Source: Xanthobacteraceae bacterium (GTDB taxonomy: Bacteria; Pseudomonadota; Alphaproteobacteria; Rhizobiales; Xanthobacteraceae). Taken from it: a stretch of DNA of 5,820 nucleotides. The stretch covers positions 1-5,820 of the forward strand of contig JASHXZ010000726.1 of assembly GCA_030043285.1 (NCBI GenBank). Direction: 5' to 3'. The position numbers and the translations under genes were made by a program. Numbering within the stretch: the stretch's first letter is position 1; every line of letters starts with the position of its first letter. Positions 1 to 5,522 of the stretch are shown piece by piece. Under the pieces are notes generated by a model, which was given only the letters and a program-made list of their open reading frames with translations, had not been told where the DNA came from and searched no databases.

Positions 1-1884
1 CGCATCGGCGAACTGGTGCGCGACAAGAAAATCGAGGGTGTCGCCGGGCTGCGCGACGAATCCGACCGCGACGGCTATCGCGTGGTTGTCGAGCTGCGCC
101 GCGACGCGGTGCCCGACGTGGTGCTCAACCAGCTGTACCGCTTCACCGCGCTGCAATCCTCGTTCGGCGCCAACATGGTGGCGCTCGAGGGCGGCCGGCC
201 GCAGGTGATGAATTTGAAGGACCTGCTCGCCTCGTTCGTCGCGTTCCGCGAGGAGGTGATCTACCGCCGCACCAAGCATTTGCTCGGCAAGGCGCGCGAC
301 CGCGCCCACATCCTGGTCGGGCTCGCCATCGCGGTTGCCAATATCGACGAGGTGATCCGGCTCATTCGCGCCGCCAAGGACGCCAACGAAGCGCGCGACC
401 AGTTGATGAGCCGCGATTGGCCGGCGCGCGACGTCGCCACCATGGTCACATTGATCGACGATCCGCGCCACAGCGTTTCGGAAACCGGCACCACCCGGCT
501 GTCGGCCGAGCAGGCCAAGGCGATCCTCGATCTGCGGCTGCAGCGGCTCACCGCGCTCGGCCGTGACGAGATCAAGGCCGAGCTCGACAAGCTCGCCGAC
601 GAGATCGCCGATTACCTCGACGTGCTGCGCTCGAGCGCCCGCATCCAGGCGATCGTCAAGACCGAACTCACCGCGATCAAAGACGAGTTCGCCACCCCGC
701 GCAGAACCCTGATCGTCGATCAGGAAGGCGAGATGGAAGACGAAGACCTGATCCAGCGCGAGGACATGGTCGTCACCGTTTCGCATGCCGGCTACGTCAA
801 GCGCGTGCCGCTGTCGACCTATCGGGCGCAGCGCCGTGGCGGCAAGGGCCGCGCCGGCATGCAGACCCGCGAGGAGGATTTCGTCACCCGGCTGTTCGTC
901 GCCTCGACGCACGCGCCGCTCTTGTTCTTCTCGTCGCGCGGCCAGGTCTACAAGGAAAAAGTCTGGCGCTTGCCGCAGGCGGCGCCGCAGGCGCGCGGCA
1001 AGGCGCTGATCAACATTCTGCCGCTGCAGCAGGGCGAGACCATCACCACCATCATGCCGCTGCCGGAGGACGAGGCGACCTGGAGCACGCTCGACGTTAT
1101 GTTTTCCACCACCCGCGGCACCGTGCGCCGCAACAAGCTGTCGGATTTCGCCGACGTGCGCCGCTCCGGCATCATCGCCATGAAGCTCGACGAGGGCGAC
1201 GCCATCGTCGACGTGCAGATCTGCACCGAGAACGACGACGTGCTGCTGACCAGCGCCGCCGGGCAATGCGTCCGCTTTCCGGTCAACGACGTGCGGGTGT
1301 TCTCCGGGCGCACGTCCATGGGCGTGCGCGGCATCAATTTGGCCGACGGCGACAAGCTGATTTCGCAGTCGATCCTGCGCCACGTCGACGTCACCGCCGA
1401 GGAGCGTGCGGCGTATCTCAAGCGCGCCAATGCGGTGCGCCGCGGCACCAGCGGGGAGGGCGACGAGAACGGCGGTAATGGCAACGGCGATGGCGAGGAA
1501 GCGACCGGCGCCATCGAGCTCGGCCAGGAGCGCTACGTCGAACTGTCCGTCAATGAGCAGATCGTGCTGACGATCTCCGAAAAGGGCTTTGGCAAGCGCA
1601 CCTCGTCCTACGAGTACCGCACCACCAATCGCGGCGGCAAAGGCATCGTCGCCATGTCGGTCACCGAGAAGAACGGCCGCATTGTCGCGTCGTTTCCTGT
1701 CGAGGAGACCGACCAGATCATGCTGGTCACCGACGGCGGCCAGCTCATCCGCTGCCCGGTCGACGGCATCCGTATCGCCGGCCGCGCCACCCAGGGCGTC
1801 ATCGTCTTCAACACCGCCGACGGCGAGCGCGTCGCCTCGGTGGAGCGGCTCTCCGAGGAGGGTGAGGACAACGGCGGCGAGTGA
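1..1884 (+). CDS. gyrA: DNA gyrase subunit A, C-terminal part (5' end outside the window)
   Basis: GyrA with ParE-type GyrB subunits introduces negative supercoils into DNA using ATP; it is cytoplasmic and essential. The 627 residues here align with E. coli GyrA from about residue 280 onward, so the QRDR, the winged helix and the catalytic tyrosine lie upstream of base 1. Window residues 1-230 form the rest of the breakage-reunion core, including the coiled coil with the conserved segment ILDLRLQRLTAL (175-186). From about residue 238 the six-bladed beta-pinwheel that wraps DNA follows. The canonical GyrA box QRRGGKGRAG is at residues 277-286 (829-858), which separates gyrase from ParC/topoisomerase IV. 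Degenerate boxes appear in later blades (TTRGTVRRN, GRTSMGVRG, TNRGGKGIV, GRATQGVIV). Residues about 460-517 are an insert with a Gly/Asn/Asp/Glu stretch at 485-500. The C-terminus is short and acidic (EEGEDNGGE). The stop is TGA at 1882-1884. I am very sure of the identity. Confidence 0.98.
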   Translation, partial: RIGELVRDKKIEGVAGLRDESDRDGYRVVVELRRDAVPDVVLNQLYRFTALQSSFGANMVALEGGRPQVMNLKDLLASFVAFREEVIYRRTKHLLGKARDRAHILVGLAIAVANIDEVIRLIRAAKDANEARDQLMSRDWPARDVATMVTLIDDPRHSVSETGTTRLSAEQAKAILDLRLQRLTALGRDEIKAELDKLADEIADYLDVLRSSARIQAIVKTELTAIKDEFATPRRTLIVDQEGEMEDEDLIQREDMVVTVSHAGYVKRVPLSTYRAQRRGGKGRAGMQTREEDFVTRLFVASTHAPLLFFSSRGQVYKEKVWRLPQAAPQARGKALINILPLQQGETITTIMPLPEDEATWSTLDVMFSTTRGTVRRNKLSDFADVRRSGIIAMKLDEGDAIVDVQICTENDDVLLTSAAGQCVRFPVNDVRVFSGRTSMGVRGINLADGDKLISQSILRHVDVTAEERAAYLKRANAVRRGTSGEGDENGGNGNGDGEEATGAIELGQERYVELSVNEQIVLTISEKGFGKRTSSYEYRTTNRGGKGIVAMSVTEKNGRIVASFPVEETDQIMLVTDGGQLIRCPVDGIRIAGRATQGVIVFNTADGERVASVERLSEEGEDNGGE

Positions 1885-1903
1885 GCTGGCAGCGATCGGG
1901 TCA

Positions 1904-1960
1904 CTGAACTCGTCCTTACAAACGGCTTGCCGGCTTACGCGTGAGTATCATTGAGTTCAG
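1904..1960. repeat. 8-bp perfect inverted repeat downstream of gyrA
   Basis: CTGAACTC at 1904-1911 is the exact reverse complement of GAGTTCAG at 1953-1960, with 41 nt between the arms. The spacer holds a small nested repeat (GGCTTGCCGGCTT at 1925-1937). No T-run follows the right arm, so it is not a standard intrinsic terminator. It could be a long-loop mRNA structure or chance. An 8-bp match in a gap of this size is suggestive only. Confidence 0.4.
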
Positions 1961-1977
1961 CGAAGTCTATGTTTCTT

Positions 1978-2000
1978 AAGAGATCCGCGGCGGCTCTTTT
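1978..2000 (+). terminator. Weak intrinsic terminator candidate behind gyrA
   Basis: AAGAG (1978-1982) pairs with CTCTT (1994-1998). Inside it CCG (1985-1987) pairs with CGG (1991-1993) around a 3-nt loop, leaving a 2-nt AT bulge. The right arm runs into TTTT (1997-2000), half of which is used in the stem. It lies 94 nt after the gyrA stop and 90 nt before the next start, where a transcript end would be expected. The stem is short and bulged and the U-run is minimal, so termination may be partial. Confidence 0.35.
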
Positions 2001-2059
2001 GGGTCGCCAGACAGGGGTGGTGTAGCCGCCAGAAGACACTGGGCGCGCCGGTTGACCGC

Positions 2060-2089
2060 CTCCCACGACGTGGCCGATGGGAGTGTCCC
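2060..2089 (+). promoter_or_regulatory. Shine-Dalgarno of the CocE-like gene, within competing hairpins
   Basis: GGGAG (2079-2083) lies 6 nt before the GTG at 2090 and decides that start. The same bases can be paired in two ways: CTCCCA (2060-2065) with TGGGAG (2078-2083) across a 12-nt loop, or GGGA (2079-2082) with TCCC (2086-2089) across 3 nt. A third small hairpin, CCAC (2063-2066) with GTGG (2070-2073), would compete with the first. The Shine-Dalgarno call is fairly firm. Any translational control by these folds is inference. Confidence 0.6.
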
Positions 2090-4036
2090 GTGATCGTCAC
2101 GAACTTCCCCCGAGCGGTGCGGGTCATCGAGCACACGTTGATACCGTTGAAAGACGGAACCATGTTGGCGGCGCGCATCTGGCTGCCGGTCGATGCCGAA
2201 CAGAACCCGGTACCTGCGATCCTGGAGTATCTTCCCTACCGCAAGCGCGATGGCACCTACGAGCGTGACGCGCTAACTCATCCCTATCTGGCCGGTCACG
2301 GCTACGCCGGCGTTCGCGTCGACCTTCGCGGCAGCGGCGAATCGACGGGCTTGCTGTTCGACGAGTACGCCAAGCAGGAACAAGACGACGGCGTGGAGGT
2401 GATCGCCTGGCTGGCAGCGCAGTCCTGGTGCAATGGCTCGGTCGGGATGATGGGAATTTCCTGGGGTGGGTTCAACGGACTTCAAATCGCGGCGCGCCGT
2501 CCGCCGGCTCTCAAGGCAATTGTCAGCATTTGTTCATCCGACGATCGTTACGCCGACGACGCGCATTACATGGGCGGCACGCTTCTCACCACCGCCGCAC
2601 TCGAGTGGGCGTTTTTCTTTTTCGGCTTGATGTGCCTGCCGCCTGATCCGGCGCTCGTCGGCGGCAGCTGGCGAGCGATGTGGTTGGAGCGCCTCCAGAA
2701 CATACCGCTGTTCCAGGAAAATTGGCTGCAGCACCAACGCCGCGATGCGTATTGGAAGCACGGATCGGTATGCGAGAATTACGCAGCGATCCAATGCCCG
2801 GTCTACGCCGTCGGCGGCTGGACCGACGGTTATAAGAATACGATTCCGCGTCTCCTAAAGGGGCTAAAGGTGCCTCGCAAGGGTCTTATCGGGCCATGGG
2901 CGCACGCTTATCCGCACTTTGCATTTCCCGGCCCCCAGATCGGATTCCTCCAGGAAATGCTGCGCTGGTGGGATCATTGGCTGAAGGGCGTCGATACCGG
3001 CGTGATGAATGAACCGATGCTGCGTGCTTGGATGATGGAAAGCGTGAAGCCGGCGTCCCACCACGCCACGTTGCCCGGCCGGTGGGTTGCCGAATCTTCT
3101 TGGCCGCCGGAAACACTGACAACCCGTCGATTGTTCTTAACAGACGCTGGACTTCGAGAGACGAGCGCGCCTTTGACGACCCGGGCCGTCTGCTCGCCGC
3201 AGACACTCGGCAAGTTTTCCGGCGACTGGGTTCCATTCGGTCGCGGTCGTGACCAGGCCGGCGACCAGCAAGAAGACGACGCCCGCTCGCTGACTTTTGA
3301 GACGCCGCCGCTGACGGAGGCAATAGAGATCCTGGGCGCTCCGATCGTCACGCTCGATGTTGCGTCCGACCGGCCAATTGCGAATCTGGTGGTGCGGTTA
3401 TGCGATGTGCACCCGTCTGGCGAATCGCTGCGCGTCAGCTATGGTGTGCTCAACCTCACGCATCGCGACAGCCACGAACAGCCCGCCCTGCTCGCAATAG
3501 GCGAGCGCTGTCGTGTGCGTATCCAGCTCAACGATGCTGGCTCGGTATTTCCACCCGGCCACAAGGCAAGGCTTGCGGTATCGACCGCGTATTGGCCGAT
3601 GATCTGGCCCAGCCCGGAAATCGCCACCGTGCAGATTTTTGCTGGCATGCTCGATCTGCCGCAGCGGCCGCCCAACGTCGCCGACGACAGACTCTCACCC
3701 TTTCCCGAACCGGAGACGGCGCCACCAGAGAAGCCAACCATCCTTCATCGCGATGGCGTGCGAATTGAACGCATCGACCGCGTCGGTCTGGAATTAGGCA
3801 CGCAGTGGAAGTCGCAATATCATGTCGAGGAGAACGATCCGCTCAGCGCCGTTGCCGAACTGCACAATATCCAGACCGTGGCGCGAGACGAATGGCAAAT
3901 CCGGGTCGAGACGCAGATGCGGCTGTCGTCCACGGGCAATGCCTTTCGGCTGCAGGGCAGTTTGAGCGCCTGGGAAGGCGCAAAGGAAGTTTGTCGCCGC
4001 GACTGGGATCGCTCCATTCCACGAGATTTCATGTGA
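2090..4036 (+). CDS. CocE/NonD family serine hydrolase (peptidase S15 fold with PepX_C domain)
   Basis: A 648-residue alpha/beta hydrolase expected to cleave an ester or amide bond; the substrate is unknown. The S15-type domain covers about residues 10-305. The nucleophile is Ser124 in GISWGG, the acid Asp246 in GGWTDGY, and the base His272 in GPWAH, the same motif order as cocaine esterase CocE. Tyr50 in LPYRKRDGTY matches the tyrosine that helps form the CocE oxyanion hole. A helical cap lies at about 155-230. The jelly-roll PepX_C domain spans about 340-580, followed by a beta-rich tail ending IPRDFM, an ending I recall from proteobacterial relatives. There is no signal peptide or membrane segment, so it is probably cytoplasmic. 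The GTG start is chosen for its ribosome binding site and because VRVIEHTLIPLKDGT belongs to the family core; the next ATG (2162) would cut into it. It may be transcribed alone or with the downstream genes, 95 nt away. A gene symbol is not justified. Confidence 0.93.
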   Translation: MIVTNFPRAVRVIEHTLIPLKDGTMLAARIWLPVDAEQNPVPAILEYLPYRKRDGTYERDALTHPYLAGHGYAGVRVDLRGSGESTGLLFDEYAKQEQDDGVEVIAWLAAQSWCNGSVGMMGISWGGFNGLQIAARRPPALKAIVSICSSDDRYADDAHYMGGTLLTTAALEWAFFFFGLMCLPPDPALVGGSWRAMWLERLQNIPLFQENWLQHQRRDAYWKHGSVCENYAAIQCPVYAVGGWTDGYKNTIPRLLKGLKVPRKGLIGPWAHAYPHFAFPGPQIGFLQEMLRWWDHWLKGVDTGVMNEPMLRAWMMESVKPASHHATLPGRWVAESSWPPETLTTRRLFLTDAGLRETSAPLTTRAVCSPQTLGKFSGDWVPFGRGRDQAGDQQEDDARSLTFETPPLTEAIEILGAPIVTLDVASDRPIANLVVRLCDVHPSGESLRVSYGVLNLTHRDSHEQPALLAIGERCRVRIQLNDAGSVFPPGHKARLAVSTAYWPMIWPSPEIATVQIFAGMLDLPQRPPNVADDRLSPFPEPETAPPEKPTILHRDGVRIERIDRVGLELGTQWKSQYHVEENDPLSAVAELHNIQTVARDEWQIRVETQMRLSSTGNAFRLQGSLSAWEGAKEVCRRDWDRSIPRDFM

Positions 4037-4116
4037 TCGATTTGGTGTCGCGCATGACTTTCTGACGGACAGATTTGATCGGCGCTAGTGCGATGATGTA
4101 GCGAAGAAAGACCGGG

Positions 4117-4124
4117 AAAGAGGG
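4117..4124 (+). promoter_or_regulatory. Ribosome binding site of the doxX-like gene
   Basis: AAAGAGGG lies 7 nt before the GTG at 4132. It supports a GTG start; the next in-frame ATG falls after the first membrane helix. Confidence 0.6.
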
Positions 4125-4131
4125 CAGCATC

Positions 4132-4551
4132 GTGACAAACAATATCAACGATGGGCTCATCCTTGCGGCCCGTCTGCTTCTCGCGACACTGTTTCTGATT
4201 TTCGGCTGGAGAAAGCTGAGGGACTTTTCGGGCACCGTAAATCAGATGGTGCAGCTTGGCGTTCCGATGCCGGTATTGGCCGCTGCCGCCGCGACGTTCA
4301 TGGAGCTTCCGGTAGCGTTCGCGATTGCCGTCGGCGCGTTCACACGTCTTGCCGCTGCACTCATGTTTTTTTACACGCTGGGAACTGCGCTTATCGGGCA
4401 TCGCTATTGGACGATGGCAGGCAAGGAGCGAGTCGACGCCATGGACGGCTTTTATAAAAATTTGAGCATTATGGGAGGATTCTTGCTGATATATGCTTTC
4501 GGTGCCGGAAAATATTCGATCGATGTATGGTGCGGCATCGCGGCGCGATAA
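4132..4551 (+). CDS. DoxX family integral membrane protein
   Basis: A 139-residue protein with four predicted membrane helices, at about residues 8-26, 46-68, 70-88 and 110-127, the usual size and layout of DoxX/DoxD-like proteins. Family hallmarks are RLLLATLFLIFGWRKL in helix 1, the G-VP-P and MELP stretch leading into helix 2, the TRLAA start of helix 3, the loop GHRYWTM, and FYKNLSIMGGFLL in helix 4. Characterised relatives are linked to thiosulfate:quinone oxidoreduction in Archaea and to a membrane oxidoreductase complex with SodA and a thiosulfate sulfurtransferase in Mycobacterium; most members have no known activity. The only cysteine is near the C-terminus (Cys134), so a dithiol mechanism within this chain is unlikely. 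It starts with GTG and probably leads an operon with the VOC gene 26 nt downstream. The 3' half is AT-rich for this window (21 G/C of 60 in 4441-4500). Family is sure; role is not. Confidence 0.9.
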   Translation: MTNNINDGLILAARLLLATLFLIFGWRKLRDFSGTVNQMVQLGVPMPVLAAAAATFMELPVAFAIAVGAFTRLAAALMFFYTLGTALIGHRYWTMAGKERVDAMDGFYKNLSIMGGFLLIYAFGAGKYSIDVWCGIAAR

Positions 4552-4567
4552 TATCGGTATCCGAATT

Positions 4568-4571
4568 GGAG
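4568..4571 (+). promoter_or_regulatory. Ribosome binding site deciding the VOC gene start
   Basis: GGAG lies 6 nt before the ATG at 4578. An upstream in-frame ATG at 4527 lies inside the doxX-like gene and has no such site, so the shorter protein is preferred. Confidence 0.6.
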
Positions 4572-4577
4572 CCGGTT

Positions 4578-5033
4578 ATGAGCCAAGTGGAAGTCGGGCA
4601 GAAAAGTTATCAGATGCCGCCGCAGGACGGCATTACCGTCGCACACTTTATCACCGTCGCCGACATGGAACGGTCGGCTCGATTTTACGAAAAGGTCTTC
4701 GGCGGCCGCATTCTAAGCAAAGGCGACAGCAAAGGCGCGCCATCATACATCCAGATCGCGAACACGTGGCTGATTGTCAATGTCGGCGGCGGTCCGACGC
4801 CCGACAAACCAACGGTCACGCTCAGCGTTCCCGCCGACCCCGATTCAGTCAACAGCTTTATGAATATCCGCGTTGCCGATATTCAGTCGTGCTATGAACT
4901 ATGGCGAAGCCGAGGGGCCGAGTTCATAACGGAGCCAAAGGACAAGTACGGTGAAACGCGCTGCTACATTCGCGATCCCGATGGCTATATTATAGAGGTT
5001 GGGCAAAGCAAGCCGGGCGTAGCCTACGGCTAA
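4578..5033 (+). CDS. VOC family protein (glyoxalase/bleomycin-resistance/dioxygenase fold)
   Basis: A 151-residue cytoplasmic protein with the paired beta-alpha-beta-beta-beta modules of the vicinal oxygen chelate superfamily. Module 1 begins GITVAHFITVADMERSARFY (residues 18-37) and continues into FGGRI. Module 2 begins SFMNIRVADIQSCYELWRSR (93-112) and ends CYIRDPDGYIIEVGQS (129-144), where DPDGYxIE is the superfamily signature and Glu140 the usual last metal ligand. His23 is a candidate first ligand, although it sits one residue closer to the following Val-x-Asp than usual. The equivalent place in module 2 holds Phe94-Met95-Asn96 and no histidine, so the metal site looks incomplete or borrowed from a dimer partner. 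VOC members include isomerases, dioxygenases, thiol transferases and binding proteins; which applies cannot be told. The neighbours at 26 and 22 nt suggest co-transcription with the DoxX-like and zinc finger genes. Confidence 0.9.
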   Translation: MSQVEVGQKSYQMPPQDGITVAHFITVADMERSARFYEKVFGGRILSKGDSKGAPSYIQIANTWLIVNVGGGPTPDKPTVTLSVPADPDSVNSFMNIRVADIQSCYELWRSRGAEFITEPKDKYGETRCYIRDPDGYIIEVGQSKPGVAYG

Positions 5034-5045
5034 ACGGCAATGTTT

Positions 5046-5050
5046 GAAGG
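5046..5050 (+). promoter_or_regulatory. Ribosome binding site of the UBP zinc finger gene
   Basis: GAAGG lies 5 nt before the ATG at 5056. A TTG at 5044 would also open the frame, but it overlaps this site and has none of its own, so ATG is chosen. Confidence 0.5.
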
Positions 5051-5055
5051 CCGAG

Positions 5056-5397
5056 ATGGATGGCATCAACCCGGCGGTCAAGCCAAGCGGAACCGGTTGC
5101 GCCGAATGCTTGGCTATGGGCCGATGGTGGTTGCACCTTCGCAGATGCGCCGAATGCGGGCACATCGGCTGCTGCGATACTTCACCAAATCAGCACGCAT
5201 CGAAGCATAACGCCGCTACTGGTCACCCGATAATCACGAGCTTCGAGCCGGGCGAACAGTGGTTCTACGACTATCGGACAGAGCGATTCTTCGACGGCCC
5301 GAAGCTTCACGCGCCGCATTCGCGTCCGTTGGATCAACCGGTCCCCGGGCCGGCCGGAGCAGTGCCCGCAAACTGGCAAAAGCTGCTTCACGAATAG
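5056..5397 (+). CDS. UBP-type zinc finger protein
   Basis: A 113-residue protein, most of it one zinc finger of the ubiquitin-hydrolase (ZnF-UBP) type. Likely zinc ligands are Cys15 and Cys18 (CAEC), Cys31 and Cys34 (CAEC), Cys39 (GHIGCCD), His47 and His51 (QHASKH) and His57 (GHP). The motifs W-LHLRRC--CGHIGCCD and HA--H--TGHP match the prokaryotic form of the family. In eukaryotes this fold binds the free C-terminus of ubiquitin; most bacteria have no ubiquitin, and I know of no established function for the bacterial proteins. The tail carries the motif VPGPAGAVPANW (96-107), which I recall from stand-alone bacterial members, and no catalytic domain. There is no signal peptide. It begins 22 nt after the VOC stop and is probably the last gene of that operon. 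The family call is strong; a role as an adaptor or sensor would be a guess. Confidence 0.92.
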   Translation: MDGINPAVKPSGTGCAECLAMGRWWLHLRRCAECGHIGCCDTSPNQHASKHNAATGHPIITSFEPGEQWFYDYRTERFFDGPKLHAPHSRPLDQPVPGPAGAVPANWQKLLHE

Positions 5398-5435
5398 AGG
5401 CCGGCTCATTGGCGCGGCCCGCAAGTCACGCGGTC

Positions 5436-5470
5436 CGATGTAGGCATTAGAATCGTCCCGCCTAGCATCG
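5436..5470. repeat. Interrupted 10-bp dyad between the zinc finger and MBL genes
   Basis: CGATGTAGGC (5436-5445) pairs with GCCTA (5460-5464) and CATCG (5466-5470), all ten bases matching with a single bulged G at 5465 and a 14-nt loop. No U-run follows, so it is not a textbook terminator. It lies 38 nt after the zinc finger stop and its right arm ends 8 nt before a TATGAT hexamer. It could be an operator over the -35 region of the MBL gene, or a factor-assisted transcript end of the upstream operon. Confidence 0.5.
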
Positions 5471-5478
5471 CCAGCTGA

Positions 5479-5484
5479 TATGAT
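5479..5484 (+). promoter_or_regulatory. Candidate -10 box upstream of the MBL-fold gene
   Basis: TATGAT differs from the sigma-70 consensus TATAAT at one base and lies 38 nt before the ATG at 5523. No convincing TTGACA-like box sits 16-18 nt upstream, which is common for alphaproteobacterial promoters or means an activator is needed. A second hexamer, TAGAAT (5448-5453), lies in the loop of the nearby dyad. A start site near 5491 would exclude the in-frame ATG at 5487. Confidence 0.35.
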
Positions 5485-5522
5485 TTATGAGTACGCGCGC
5501 TCCAGAGCAGGGTGGCATTGCG

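Noticed and set aside
948..1514. Long open frame on the - strand, opposite gyrA
   Set aside because: It lies entirely within gyrA, its translation is Ser/Arg/Pro-rich with no recognisable domain, and such antisense frames are expected in GC-rich coding DNA.
1885..2089. tRNA or att site behind gyrA
   Set aside because: No T-loop-like GTTCGAATC, CCA end or cloverleaf could be found, and no direct repeat pair or integrase is visible.
2090..4036. Naming the hydrolase cocE or pepX
   Set aside because: The fold and triad are shared by many enzymes of different specificity, so neither cocaine esterase nor X-Pro dipeptidyl-peptidase activity is supported.
4037..4131. Promoter for the doxX-like operon (TTGATC at 4075-4080)
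   Set aside because: No acceptable -10 hexamer lies 16-18 nt downstream. The operon may have a divergent promoter or be read through from the hydrolase gene.
3820..4401. 193-codon open frame on the - strand spanning the hydrolase 3' end and the doxX-like gene
   Set aside because: It crosses two well-supported genes on the other strand, and its translation is low in hydrophobic residues and has no family motif.
4527..4577. Upstream ATG that would extend the VOC protein by 17 residues and overlap the doxX-like gene
   Set aside because: It has no ribosome binding site, the added residues are not family-like, and the ATG at 4578 has a well-placed GGAG.
5487..5522. Upstream ATG that would extend the MBL protein by 12 residues
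   Set aside because: No Shine-Dalgarno precedes it, and the likely -10 at 5479-5484 would start the transcript after it. It remains possible if that promoter is not real.
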